From contig CAXIPT010000002.1 of the NCBI GenBank assembly GCA_964030475.1, positions 5,792,161 through 5,856,160 on the forward strand: a DNA stretch of 64,000 nt, given 5' to 3'. The stretch's first letter is position 1; each line of letters starts with the position of its first letter. This DNA comes from Tethya wilhelma (taxonomy: Eukaryota; Porifera; Demospongiae; Tethyida; Tethyidae). The position numbers were made by a program, and so were the translations under genes. This document shows positions 10,883 to 22,623 of the stretch, one piece after another. The notes under the pieces were generated by a model. It did not search any database, was not told where the DNA came from, and was given only the letters and a program-made list of their open reading frames with translations.

Positions 10883-11431
10883 TTACACACTCACTGTACC
10901 ATACAAATCTTTGGTTCCCAGATTTTCTCCCAAGTTGCACCAGAAATCCACTGAGTATTCTATAAACTCAACCAAAGATATGACTCCATTCTTGTTAGTA
11001 TCAATGCTGTCAAAAGATTTTTTGGCCTGTTCTTCATCAACGTAAGTATTGCGAACCTTCAAGTAGTTGGACCACTCACTTCTTTGTATCACTCCATCTT
11101 TGCTTGTGTCGATGGCTCTGAAGTAAGCTGAATGAAGGGCTCGGTTTGCATCTGCTAGTCCTTTCTCTGCTATGATGCGACGAGCTATTTCCATTTCCTT
11201 GACAGTGTAGGCCATTCCACCATCTTTTGCATACTTCTCTTGGCCATACAAATCAGCCATCTTCATAAACAATTTGTGCACATTTTCAGCCTCGACTGGA
11301 TTCAGTTTCTTGAGTTGTTGTCGAGTAACATCAGCATGCTTCTCCCAGTCTTCCCTCGCAAGTTGTCCATCAAGAGGCACGCCAAACATCTTGAAAATTG
11401 TTTTCACTGCCACATTTGGGGGTTGAGACAT
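10883..11431 (-). CDS. EF-hand Ca2+-binding protein, SCP/calexcitin-like (copy D)
   Basis: Intronless 182-aa protein from the MSQPPN methionine at 11431. An upstream in-frame ATG at 11467 would add 12 residues, but paralogues support the inner start. EF3 loop DTSKDGVIQRSE has Ser at position 11; EF4 loop DTNKNGVISLVE has Val there; ligand positions 1, 3, 5 and 12 are kept. Closest relatives are the plus-strand copy at 60600 and the pseudogene at 14180. It forms a two-gene block with copy E that was duplicated downstream. Confidence 0.9.
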   Translation of the reverse strand: MSQPPNVAVKTIFKMFGVPLDGQLAREDWEKHADVTRQQLKKLNPVEAENVHKLFMKMADLYGQEKYAKDGGMAYTVKEMEIARRIIAEKGLADANRALHSAYFRAIDTSKDGVIQRSEWSNYLKVRNTYVDEEQAKKSFDSIDTNKNGVISLVEFIEYSVDFWCNLGENLGTKDLYGTVSV

Positions 11432-13357
11432 GGTTGGTTGCTTTATAGAGCTTTGCTGATAATACAAGTAAAAACAGCTTTCTAGAAAGTAGAAGTATGC
11501 ATATTTCGTGTTGTAGTGAGAAGCTTAAATACCTAAAGTTTATCTAATCAATCAGGTTAATTTCCAGGTAGTACGTCTTGTGTGAACATAACATGATTTA
11601 ACTGAGAACAAGGTGCAAACACAAGGAAAAACACAGGATTGTCTTGCCAGCTCACAGTTTGCACATTTTCCAGGTAGCAAGAGTCTGAACACAACATGAG
11701 TGATCCATGAGTTGGTATTATTAATTTAAAAAGAATCTGTATACTTTTCTGTGTAAGACGATGTGTGAACAAACCTTGATTTTAAAATGTTTATTTAGTG
11801 CTCCCGAAAAATCATTAGCACTATTCTGTAACGATGTAACTTTTTGGCATTGTTTTTATACAAAAGTCAAGTGATATCACTCAGTGTCAATGGGTCTGAA
11901 GAAAGCTGAAGTTTATCTTATTGGTCTGCAAAAATAGCAACTTGTACTTACAAGTTTTCTAAAATTAGATACATTTAATTGTGTACTAAGGAAGTTAAGA
12001 GCAACAGTGCTACCAGTACTTTTACATCATTTGGAACCTATATACATGGTTTCTATCTATGTAGAAGCCAATCACATACTAATACAAGCTAGTACTGCTA
12101 CATTCCACTAAGGAACCTAGTGTAAAAGAACTCTTGCTAAGTCTTTGAATGCTAGTCAGAGCAACAACAGCAGCATGGATTCGACTTGAAATTTTATTCC
12201 TAGCACTACCGTACTATAGGAATGGCACAGATGGCCCATTAGCCCACTACAAATATTTACGCTAATAACTCGGCAAAAATCAAGTGCTTGGCACTTAAAG
12301 CCTTCTTAAGCTACTATTTGGCCCATTCTCTTTCTAATAAGTCTAAAACCAACACATTATTACAAGCAGCGTACAGTTGACAGCCATTCCATCTGGTTAG
12401 CTTTCTTTTTACGATTTAGCCATTCTTATGTTTCATTACAGTTTCGATGTTTTAATTCTTTTTAATTTTTTTTTTACTTAGATCATGCATGGCTACTCTA
12501 AGAGTAAGCTATATACTTGTTGAACGATTGCATTGTCGTTAAACTTCCACCAGAACAATGCAATCATAATTGTATAGCCCACTTGTGACATAAATCAAAG
12601 CAGATAGTGCATAATATTATAATATTGCGTAAAGTCAGTGCATACTATAGTATCACTGATAGTGCACTGTGATTAAATTTTCTGATATAATTGCAGTCCA
12701 TATGGTTTGGGTACTTTAGTAGCTAACTATACAGCTAGAGAAGGCTAGGAAAAAGTATATAGCCGCACACTCATAACTGCTACATTCATAAACAAGAGTA
12801 CTTACCTTTTAGGCTTTGGTTGAAAGCCTCAATGACTCAGACAAATTTTTCAAAAAATTATTTTTACCACCATTTTTAGCAGTGAATTATCAAACTTCTC
12901 ACTGCTTTGAACAAGAAGGCTCTATAGCTAGTCTAACTAGCCTGCCAAGAGAATTCATAGTTGCTATACTAGCTAAGTTAGACTAGTCATATTTCAACAA
13001 TAAATTATACTATTGATACAACACAATAATCATGATAATTATGTTGTGTATATATTATAATATTGTTGCATATGTCTTAAAGAAGGCCTTAATTGCAAAC
13101 AAAATCACATGAAGGACATCTTGGATTAAATCAAAAGGCAAATCTATTAAAACTGTTACAGCAAAAAATGGATATAAGTACAAATTTACTAATGCAGCTA
13201 ATTGAGAATAATTTGTAAACAACAGGCAGGCCTACAGCAAATAGAGCATATGCCATGCAAAAATACATAATCAGCCTAACTTAAACATAATATTATACAG
13301 TCAAAGTCAATTGCAGCTCATTATCAGTAATAACAGCATTCACTCATGACCTTCATG
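11432..13357. other. Spacer of the duplicated D-E block
   Basis: Much of 11432-12480 is repeated at 14530-15500, including the flank of the EF-hand gene and a relic of an EF3-coding stretch at about 11880-11915 (repeated at 14895-14930). 12218-12362 is a dispersed repeat also at 15232-15375 and 35122-35262. 13080-13357 resembles 15720-16018. No intact gene. Confidence 0.6.
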
Positions 13358-13909
13358 CTACAGACTTCCTGTGCCATAAAAATCTTCAGTTCCCAGATTT
13401 TCTCCCAACTGGCACCAGAAATCCACAGAGTATTCTTTAAACTCAACCAGAGATATGACTCCATCCTTGTTAGTGTCGACGCTGTCAAAAGATTTTTTGG
13501 CCTGTTTTTCGTCAACATAGGTTTTTTGAATCTTCAAGTTGTTAGACCACTCGTCTCTCTGTATAAGCCCATCTTGGTCCGTGTCAATGGCTCTGAAGTA
13601 AGCAGAATTAAGTGCCCTACTAGCATCTGCTAGACCTTTTTGAGATAGCATACGGCGAGCGATTTCAAATTCCTTAGCACTGTAGGTTATTCCACCATCT
13701 TTTGCATACTTGTCTTGGCCGTGCAAATCAGCCATCTCCATGAGCAGTTTGTGGAAATTTTCAGCCTCGACTGGATTCAATTTTTTTATTGAATCTCGAG
13801 CATAATCAGCATACTTTTCCCAGTCTTCTCGGGCAAGTTGTCCATCAAGAGGCACACCACACATTTTGAACACTGTTTTTACTGCAACGTTTGGAGTAGT
13901 CATTTTCAC
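13358..13909 (-). CDS. EF-hand Ca2+-binding protein, SCP/calexcitin-like (copy E)
   Basis: Intronless 183-aa protein starting MKMTTPNVAVKT. EF3 (DTDQDGLIQRDE) and EF4 (DTNKDGVISLVE) keep Ca2+ ligands; EF1 and EF2 are degenerate. It has LNSAYFRA instead of LHSAYFRA before EF3. The C-terminus is DFYGTGSL, shared with copy F and different from DLYGTESL in A and B, so E and F are recent sisters. The 5' flank (13910-14110) is homologous to the flank of F (16571-16790). Confidence 0.9.
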   Translation of the reverse strand: MKMTTPNVAVKTVFKMCGVPLDGQLAREDWEKYADYARDSIKKLNPVEAENFHKLLMEMADLHGQDKYAKDGGITYSAKEFEIARRMLSQKGLADASRALNSAYFRAIDTDQDGLIQRDEWSNNLKIQKTYVDEKQAKKSFDSVDTNKDGVISLVEFKEYSVDFWCQLGENLGTEDFYGTGSL

Positions 13910-14179
13910 ACTTTGCCGTATTGTGTGCGAGTGATAGTTTTCTGGATTTGGGGTAATTTGTGTTAATGTGGAGAGTTCAAGTACCTATATAACTGTCAAA
14001 TAACTTGTCGGGTACAATCATACTACTATATGTACACAAACATGGTTCATTGTTAACCTTTTACGTGCTCATTAATTGTTACAGTATAAGGGACCATGTG
14101 TGTGGTGTTGGATATTGGTAATTGTTGTTGTTTATGTTTACTTCTATTGTATACAAGTATTGCCAACCTTCAAATACTA

Positions 14180-14529
14180 GTTGGATCACTCACTTCTTTG
14201 CATCATCCCATCTTTGCTTGTGTCAATGGCTCTGAAATAAGCCGAATGAAGGGCTCGGTTTGCATCTGCCAGTCCCAGGTGAGCTATTTCCATTTCCTTA
14301 ACAGTGTAAGCCATTCCACCATCTTTTGCAATCTTCTCTTGCCCGTACAAATCAGCCATCTTCATATACAATTTGTACACATTTTCAGCCTCGACTGGAT
14401 TCAGTTTCTTGAGTTGTTCTCGAGTAACATCAGCATGCTTCTCCCAGTCTTCCCTGGCGAGTTGTCCATAAGAAGCACACCAAACATCTTGAAAATTGTT
14501 TTCACTGCCACATTTGGGGGTTGAGACAT
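14180..14529 (-). pseudogene. EF-hand pseudogene, relative of copy D
   Basis: Starts with the MSQPPN-type N-terminus at 14529 on the minus strand. It is frameshifted near 14463 where the PLDGQLA codons are short of a base, loses several residues around 14275, and stops in EF3. EF4 and the C-terminus are deleted. The remaining stretch (KYAKDGG-type EF2 region, HSAYFRAIDTS) is very close to copy D. This is the D-equivalent in the duplicated D-E block, and it has decayed while its E-equivalent (copy F) stayed intact. Confidence 0.85.
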
Positions 14530-16018
14530 GGTTGGTTGCTTTATAGAGCTTTGTTGGTAGTACAAGTTATAAGAACAGCTTAAGATTTCTAAAAAGTAGA
14601 ATTATGCATTTTTTTGTGTTGTAGTAAGAAGCTCAAATACCTACAGTTTATCTAATCAATCAGGTTAATTTTTCAGGTAGTACGTCTTGTGTGAACATAA
14701 CATGATTTAACTAAGAACATGTATGCACATACAATTAAGCATAAGAAAAAACGTAGATTGTCTGGCCAGCTCAGAGTTTGCATATTTTCCAGGTAGTAAG
14801 AGTCTGAACACTATACATAAATGATTTGGTATAAAAAAAATCTCCACGCAACTGTGTAACTTTTTGGCATTGTTTTTATAAGTCATTATCACTCACAGTG
14901 TCAATGGGTCAGAAGAAAGCTAAAGTTTACTTTATTCGACTGCAAAAATAGCAACTTGTACTTACAAGTTTTCTAAAATTAGATGCATTAATTGTGTACT
15001 AAGGAAGTTAAGAGCAACAGTGCTACCAGTACTTTTACATCATTTGGAACCTATATACATGGTTTCTATCTATGTAGAAGCCAATCACATACGCTATACA
15101 TTTCACTAAGGAATCTGATGTAAAAGAACTGTTGTATACTAAGTCTTTAAATGGTAGTCAGAGCAACAACTATCTCCATGGATCCAACTTGAAATTTAAT
15201 TCCCAGTACTGCAACACTTGTACTAGGAATGGCACAGACGGCCCATTAGCCCAATACGAATATTTACGCTTAGCCTAATAATTAACTTGGCAAAAGCTGA
15301 GTGCTTGTCACTAAAAGGCTTAATTCTTAAGCTACTATTTAGCCCATTCTCTTTCTAATGAGCCCCAAAACAACACATTATTACAAGCAGCTCACAGATG
15401 ACAGCCATTCCATCTGGTTTGCTTTCTTTTTACAATTTAGCCATTCTAAAGACTTATGTTTCATTACATTTTCAATGCTTTCTCTTTACTTTTTTTTTAC
15501 CTGTACAGATGTACGTTGATCATTGCTACTCTCAGAGTAAAGTGCCGAGCAACAGCTATATATACTTGTTGAACGATTGCATTGTCACTAAACTTCCACC
15601 AGAACAACACAATCATAATTGTAGCCCACTTGTGTAGACTATATAATAGTCATTATTTCAACAATACAATAAAATTACTATTGATACAATACAATGTATC
15701 ATTATTGTTACATGTAGTAATGAAGGCCATAATTGCAATCAAAATCATGCACATGAATTATATCTTGGATTATAGATCAGAAGGAAAATGTAAAAAAACT
15801 GTTACAACAAAAATTGAATATAAGGACAAATTTACTCATGCATGCAGCTATTAGTAATTGAGAATTTATAAACAACAGGCAGGCCTACAGCAAATAAAGT
15901 ATTCGGCGGCTAAGTTCCATGTAAAAATATATAATCAGCCTAACTTAAACATATATACCAGTCAAGGTCTATGGCAGCTTATTTTCAGTTATATCAGCAT
16001 TCACTCATGACCTTTATG
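14530..16018. other. Second copy of the D-E block spacer
   Basis: Homologous to 11432-13357 with indels, including the 15232-15375 copy of the dispersed repeat that starts GGAATGGCACAGA. Short ORFs here are not conserved between the two spacer copies. No gene. Confidence 0.6.
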
Positions 16019-16570
16019 CTACAGACTTCCTGTGCCGTAAAAATTTTCAGTTCCCAGATTTTCTCCCAAGTGGCACCAGAAATCCACAGAGTATTCTTTA
16101 AACTCAACCAAAGATATGACTCCATTTTTGTTAGTGTCGAGGCTGTCAAAAGATTTTTTGGCCTGTTTTTCGTCAACATAGGTTTTGAGCATCTTTAAGT
16201 AGTTGGACCACTCGTCTCTCTGTATGAGCCCATCTTGGTCTTTGTCAATGGCTCTGAAGAAAGCAGAATGAAGGGCCCTATTTGCGTCTGCTAGACCTTT
16301 TTGAGATATCATACGGCGAGCAATTTCAAATTCCTTAACGCTGTAGGTTATCCCACCATCTTTTGCATACTTGTCTTGGCCATACAAATCAGCCAACTCC
16401 ATGAGCAATTTGTGCACATTTTCAGCCTCAACTGGATTCAATTTTTTCACCGAATCTCGAGTGTTATCAGCAAACTTTTCCCAGTCTTCCCTAGCAAGTT
16501 GTCCATCAAGAGGCACGCCAAACATTTTGAACACTGTTTTTACTGCAACATTTAGGGTAGTCATTGTCAC
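16019..16570 (-). CDS. EF-hand Ca2+-binding protein, SCP/calexcitin-like (copy F)
   Basis: Intronless 183-aa protein starting MTMTTLNVAVKT; sister of copy E with the same DFYGTGSL-type C-terminus (NFYGTGSL). EF3 loop is DKDQDGLIQRDE (Lys instead of Thr at position 2) and EF4 loop is DTNKNGVISLVE. EF1 and EF2 are degenerate. HSAFFRAIDK replaces HSAYFRAIDT before and into EF3. Last minus-strand member of the array before the pericentrin-like exons. Confidence 0.9.
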   Translation of the reverse strand: MTMTTLNVAVKTVFKMFGVPLDGQLAREDWEKFADNTRDSVKKLNPVEAENVHKLLMELADLYGQDKYAKDGGITYSVKEFEIARRMISQKGLADANRALHSAFFRAIDKDQDGLIQRDEWSNYLKMLKTYVDEKQAKKSFDSLDTNKNGVISLVEFKEYSVDFWCHLGENLGTENFYGTGSL

Positions 16571-16913
16571 ACTTTGCCGTGTAAGATTCTATAGTCTCAG
16601 GAATGCTCATGCGAGTGAGAGTGATAGTTTTCTGGATTTGGGGTATTTCCTATAACTGTCAAACAATTAACTTGTTGCGTACAATGTACACAAACATATG
16701 CATTGTTAACCTTTTTCATGCTCATTTTCTCACTGCATATGGGACCATGTGTGTGGTGCTGAATATGGGTTAATTCTAATTATAGAAGTAAACATAAACA
16801 AAAGCAAATTAGATTCTAAGTGTAAATTTGCTGATTTGAATTAACTACAACGGTCCTATTTATACATGACGTATTCTGTTCCATTTATTTTGATATATTA
16901 TAGCCAGTGGAAA

Positions 16914-19900
16914 AGACCTTTAAATTACTAGTGAATCAATACTGGTCAAGATCGCGGAGTTGGGACCAATCCTGGCCAGAGAGGCTACATAATGATGTGA
17001 AAGAGCTGTGCAAAATGACAGGACAGTTAGTCAAGAAGAGAATATGTGCATTGAATCAAACAAATCTTGGTTATTTATAGTCCACCAGAGGGTACGTGAT
17101 ATCTATAGGGACACTCTATAGTTGTCCATCCAGTGGTATATGTTCGACAGTGTTGCAAGTGTCCAAGAAACCACTGTGTTAGTGGCAACTCAGTAACAAG
17201 GATAGCTGTTGTATTGTAAATTGTCTCAACTAGACATAATATAGGGGTTGATATGAACCAAACCATTACCCTGTTGGTACTGTCTCACTTTATCGATGTG
17301 TGTGCATGTGCTTCTTTCCTTTGATCCAGAGTCTGAGGTGATAAGCGGCCTCCTTCCTTTGATCTCTTCCCCTCGTAAGAACTCGTTGAGGGGTGTGGTC
17401 AAAAGCCTCAAGCAACTCATCCATGAAATACGATTGAGTATCAAAGGTAAAAGTGCTGTTGTTTTTTTTTTCATAACAGATCATGATGCATAACTGTAGT
17501 GAAATGTATACATAGATCTAAGAAATCTTATCTGTGACAATGTTTTCCAAGTTCAGAGGAGGTGTATGATACCACACTTACACGCCTTTTTTAAGTTACC
17601 AAACTCATTTATTGTACGACATGCATGTACCTGCATACATTGTCAGCCAAAGGCCTACCAAGTTGTATATACCTCCTCTGCTAGTTAGGTATAATGTACA
17701 AGTCATGTACATGTGTGATGCTGTCTATTCATACATATACAAGTAGTAAAAATTTCAAAAAAAAAAAGTAGTGTAGGAATGGGCAGTGCGGTAGAAAGTA
17801 TTGGAACAAGGCATGTCTCAATTTCGGCACATGACTACTTCATTTTTCATTTTATTCTTGATCCTTCATGTGGATCCTCAATGATCTGTACTGTAATAAC
17901 AGTATACCATAGTTTATTATTGCATTGGTTCAAATTCCTATAGTGGAGTAAACTATATAACAAATAGGTAATTAAACTGGACTATGGGGCAAAAATTGGG
18001 TATAAAAAATGAAGTAGTCATGTGCTGAAATTGAGACATGCCTTGTTCCAATACTTTTTACCGCACTGCCCATTCCTACACTACTAATTTTTTTGAAATT
18101 TTTACTACTTGTTCATTCACTTTTTTCAACACTACAGTGTTGAGACTATCAGAGACTATATAGTTAGTCCCTACAAAATGCTTGCACTGCATTATGCTGG
18201 AGGAGGCTAATGCGCATGCGCATAATAATGCCACGTGGATAATGACCTTTGAACTTTACCTCCAAAGATGGCTGCATTGTAGTGACATGAATTTATACAT
18301 TAAGTTTAAAACCTTTCTAGTTTTTGTTTAGGCCTATTTAAGATGAAAACGAGTATCAAAGAATGTAGTACCCATTAAAAGAACTTACTTTGTGCTGTCA
18401 AAGTTGGCTCAACACATTCTGGTACTCTGGAAATCCTTTTCAAGTAAGTCAGTTAGGAAGTAAGTAAGTAAGTAAGCCAGTAAGTAAGTACGTACGTTAG
18501 CAGAACAAAAATGGCACTATGGTGGCTTCCTACTAGCGCTCTCTATGAGTGCTGAAGAAAGTTTTTGTGAGTTTTAGGCCTTGCATGCAGTTGGTATTCT
18601 GTCAGTGAGAGCCTCTCAGCAACTTTGAAGGCCTAATATTGTTTGGCTAGATTTTTATAGTGACCAACATTTGTGTCTATGGGACAGTCGGCCCATTCCT
18701 ACTATACGTACTACCGTACGTATGATACTGTCATCACCACACTGTCACACACACACACACACACACACACGCACATACACACTTCCAGGATGGTTCTGAG
18801 CTAGAGGCCCTGATTGGCGTAAGGAACTCCTTGAAACTGTGGAGAGGGTTCTGGAACAAGAGCGAGCCACGCTGGCCACTGCTCTGTCAAGAGAGGCCAC
18901 TCAGGTCGATGGCGGTGATGATGGAGATACCTCACAGCAGCTGCTACAAGAACAGGTGTGTGTGTGTGTGTGTGTGTGTGCGTGTGTGTGTGTGTTTAGA
19001 CTTGCTAGGAGAATTGTAGTTAATCCATATGCTTACTCCAAGAATAGTTTATATTGAAGACTGTGCTTCAATTCACATACAAAGAGTTAAATTATAATAA
19101 AAAAATTATTGAGATCCTGAGTGCTAATAAGCAATCTTACCATGGCAATCATTTTAGAACTACTATAAAAAAATTATGTCTATGCAGTAATGCCAAACGT
19201 GCAGGTGTTTGATTGAAGCAAGTGTGTGGCCCTGTTTTGAATGTACAAAATTTGCTACTTATACACAAAGTTACTGTAAAATAATATGTGTGATTCTTTC
19301 TCTTTGTGATTTTTCTCCTTCAGCTCTCCCAACATGCCACCTCCCTGCTTCAGCTTCAGAGTGCTGACAGAGACTCTCTTCTTGCTGAGATCAGACAGCT
19401 GAGAGCCATGTTGGAGTCGATGAGAAATGAACAGAGACAACAGGTACACATGTATTGTAGTGTTACTGCTGTACCAAGACATTGGAGTAGTTGCATGTGG
19501 TTTGGAAGTCGATAAAGTGTCTCCTGGGTTCGATTCCCAGCTAGATCTCAAGATTTTGTTCCTCCTCATAAGTTCAGCAAATATATCACATCTAACTTGT
19601 AACATTGTATTTCATTTCTCATGCAGACTCAAGATCTCCTCTCTCAACTCAAGCAGGCCCAGTCTCATGCTGAGACCAATGTCTCTCTCCTCAGATCCCA
19701 ACTGGACACCGAGTCATCGCGAGTGGCCCAGCTCTCCCAGAAACTCTCCCAGACTGAGAGGCAGAGGGACAGTCTCGAGTTGGCTCTGCAAGATCTGAGA
19801 TCCACCAACGAGGATCTTGAACAGGAGTTGTCCGAGGCTCGCTTAAGTGTGGGTGAGATGGAAAATTCTGTGGAGAAGGCCACTGGAACCATCAACACAC

Positions 19901-21106
19901 TGAAAGAGGTACATGGCTGTATCTATACTGTATGTGTATACTGGCATATTTGTACAGAATTTATATATATATTTTTTTATAAATTTTTTATAATTTTTTT
20001 TTATATATTTTTTAAAATATTTTTATATATTTTTATTTTTCACCTGCATGCATAACGTACAATTTCTCTCACTTATTAATTCCTATAATAATAAACTATT
20101 ATTATATCTGGAAAGTTAGACCAGTTGTATCTTTACAAACTTATCGTATAGGCATCTTTCAAAACTTATATCTCAACATTTTTAAAGGAAACTTATGTCC
20201 TTCTCTTCAAACATAGGAACTTGAAGCTGTGTGTTCTCGAGAAGTCTCACAGCAGACAAGTCTAACAGAAGAGCAGTCCAACAACACTGAGCTGAGGAGA
20301 AGGCTCGATGAAATGAGTGCAGAGAGCCAACAGATGGCTTCAGAGATGTCACAGATGAGAAGGCAGTTGGAGAGAGCTCGTGGGAACAGAGACACATTGC
20401 AACAGAAAGTACAACAGTTGGAGGTGTGTGAGATCAAGTGACTGTGTATGTGGTTGTGTAAATGTATGATCGTAAACCAAGAAAAATCAGTGGCAATTTA
20501 TATCTCATTTCAATACGTGTATGAGTATGATATGTTTCACTTTTTTTGTGCATAATTCGAGGTTTTGATGCATGAATTCTGTGTACCTCGATTCTCACTT
20601 TATCACAATGCATATATGCACTGAACTTGGAATGGCGCTAAAATGGTGGCCATCGGTATAATATCTGTCTGCATTGTCTAAGTGCTGATTGTAAGACTTA
20701 TTAATAACATTAATTTCATTTTTATTTCACCTACAGTTGGAGCTATCTCATGCCAATGAAGTGGCCAGAAGGTGTGAAGCTGCTCTGAAGTCTAAGGAAG
20801 AAGAGGCTGCCTCCCTCCTAGCTCAAGAACAGCAAGTGGTCTCGTCTCTGAGACAGGCACTGAAAGCTAAAGAGGCTGAACTCACCAACACAACAGACCA
20901 ATACCTTCAGGTACGTCTCTGATCTCTAGAGGCATGGAATAGTTAGCTCCTAGTTTTCAATTTCTAATTCTGTTGTAAAACAGCATGTGTCTTTCAGTAA
21001 TGGTACATAGTTTGGGCAAGATGGGCTGTTAGTATCAAAAAGTGAAAGTAATTTTGAGAATACTGATTAATAGGAACCCACATACATACGCGACTGTATT
21101 TATTCG

Positions 21107-21152
<46 letters not shown>

Positions 21153-22623
21153 TCTTTCTTGCCCTTTTAGGAGAAGGTGTCTGCCACCAAGGCTCACAGT
21201 GAGGTCCAGACCCTGGGGGCCCATCTCACTAGAGCTCAGTCTGAAGTACAACACCTTCAACAGAGGTTGGCCACTCATCAGTTGGAATCAGAGTTGAAAT
21301 CAGAGAACAAGGTAAGAATTTTATGAAGGTAGAATGATTTTGTTAGACAACTGCTGGTATTTTAAAGATCAAGCACTGCCACGATTGCATGTAAATGGCA
21401 ACACTCTGCTACTGACTTTGTATATAGTGAGCATAAGTGGAACAGTTTTTGACTGTGTTCTGCACTCCTTGATGCTTTATCCTTCATTCACAGAACTTGC
21501 CTCATTCTACTGTGGGTAGTGTCAATAATGGAAGAGGACTGGATACCTCTAAGGTACCCTGCAAACTTTTTTTTTTTTTTTCACAGTGTTTATTTTTACC
21601 AGTTGCCAATGAGTTATTTTATGGGGAAAAAAAATGAATGCTTCATTAAATTTGTGTCTCCATTTCTTTCAGATGTCTCGTCTCTATGCTCAGTACCGTC
21701 AGGCTGAAGTCCACCGTAAAGCTCTCGTCTTTCAGAAACGCTACTTACAATGTCAAGTCGACGCTTTCTATCAAACTCAGCAAGCTGCTCTCTATATGAT
21801 GGCTGATATGGGTGCCCCTGTTAATCTAGGCTCGTCACGCAGTCCAACTTCAAAATTCTCTCGTCCCTATTCTCAATTTAAGGCTATAGGTTGGGTCGTG
21901 ATAGCATCACTGCGATTTAGGTACATTCTACAGAGAAAGATGCACTATTTGCGATCGAAAATCACCAAGCTAACTCAACCTCAAAGCACTGGAAGGAGTA
22001 GTGCAAGAACCAAACCAATTTCCACTCCACAGCATCGTGACCCCTCTCCTCGACCTGCATTGTCAGCAGATATTCCACCTGCTACCGGTATACAGACCAC
22101 TCTCAGTGATCCTCCAACTTATACTGGTCTGCATGGACCTGCAGGACAACCATCACATGGACCTACAGGACAACCTTTACCGTCTCTCTCTTCTCATACC
22201 CACAGACACTCTCACCGTCACTCTGCCACTAAGCCCCGCCAGCACACACATAGTGGTACATCTTTGGCAAAAGGTAATGTCCCTACCATTTCTACTCGAA
22301 GTAGCAATCGACCTGCCACTGTCTCCCCTCCTCCTTCTACTACTGAGACAAAAACAACAAAGCATTCCACTTTTCATATTATTCAGCCCGATTCGAAATC
22401 CCATGTCCAGGGACAAAGAGGGTCTTCTGTCAGAGCTAGGTCCAAGACATCAGGTACCAGCAGTGTGCAGAGCCAAAAAGGAACCATGTCTGGTTTGCAG
22501 CCAGGAAGGTCAAAAGTCAAACCGAATGACTCTAAAGCTTCCACAACTGATGATCCTCAATTAATGGCTTACATTAAGGGACTAGAGAAATTACAAGCTA
22601 CACTCAGCAAAACTAAACTCTGA
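16914..22623 (+). CDS. Pericentrin/AKAP9-like gene, 3' portion (spliced)
   Basis: Exons inferred from coiled-coil frames bounded by AG/GT. Possible 16914-17069 and 17330-17446 (phase 1 to 1); 18789-18955 (frameshifted, see its own entry); then a phase-0 series 19324-19443, 19627-19908, 20217-20423, 20737-20910, 21171-21311, 21494-21553 and terminal 21673-22623, giving 644 continuous residues. The first of these contains ADRDSLLAEIRQLRA, resembling the SLLSEIQALRAQ-type segment near the end of pericentrin/AKAP450. The middle exons are Gln/Glu/Leu-rich heptads. The last exon carries a PACT domain. Expected role is a scaffold at the centrosome or ciliary base that anchors microtubule nucleators and kinases. 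The 5' limit is unsure: the phases of 17446 and 18789 do not match, so an exon is missing or the 5' part is decayed. Confidence 0.8.
18789..18955 (+). pseudogene. Frameshifted coiled-coil exon (paralogue intact at 50418)
   Basis: Splice-like borders (ACTTCCAG before, GT repeat after). Nearly identical to the exon at 50418-50579, which reads DGSKLEDWRKELLEAV. Here a 5-bp insertion after the LE codons makes the exon 167 nt instead of 162, breaking the frame into the next exon. The donor is the first GT of a (GT)n microsatellite. Either this exon is skipped, or this gene copy is damaged upstream of its conserved 3' part. Confidence 0.7.
19487..19585 (+). mobile_element. tRNA-derived SINE remnant in intron
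   Basis: Contains a B-box-like GGTTCGATTCC followed by CCCAGCTAGATCTCAAGATT. That tail is shared with the SINE-like element at 55622-55712 (minus strand). The A box is degenerate. It sits inside the 19444-19626 intron. Confidence 0.5.
21112..21160. repeat. (TC)n microsatellite next to splice acceptor
   Basis: Pyrimidine dinucleotide run ending about 10 bp before the AG acceptor at 21170. It probably serves as the polypyrimidine tract of this intron. Confidence 0.85.
21673..22623 (+). CDS. Terminal exon with PACT centrosome-targeting domain
   Basis: 316 residues ending at TGA 22621-22623, entered in phase 0 from an AG acceptor. Residues 1-85 match the PACT module of pericentrin and AKAP450: an LYAQYRQAEVHRKALVFQK segment, then a YLQCQ..AFYQTQQAAL stretch, then a second helix in the FKAIGWVVIASLRFR region. 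The remaining ~230 residues are low-complexity, Ser/Thr/Pro/His-rich and basic, with no domain I recognise. This tail is longer than in vertebrate PACT proteins as I know them. PACT in other animals binds calmodulin and targets centrosomes; the same is inferred here. Confidence 0.9.
   Translation: MSRLYAQYRQAEVHRKALVFQKRYLQCQVDAFYQTQQAALYMMADMGAPVNLGSSRSPTSKFSRPYSQFKAIGWVVIASLRFRYILQRKMHYLRSKITKLTQPQSTGRSSARTKPISTPQHRDPSPRPALSADIPPATGIQTTLSDPPTYTGLHGPAGQPSHGPTGQPLPSLSSHTHRHSHRHSATKPRQHTHSGTSLAKGNVPTISTRSSNRPATVSPPPSTTETKTTKHSTFHIIQPDSKSHVQGQRGSSVRARSKTSGTSSVQSQKGTMSGLQPGRSKVKPNDSKASTTDDPQLMAYIKGLEKLQATLSKTKL

Noticed and set aside
22001..22564. 187-aa ORF overlapping the PACT exon in another frame
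   Set aside because: Shadow of the real frame, which carries the PACT domain and is entered in phase from the previous exon.
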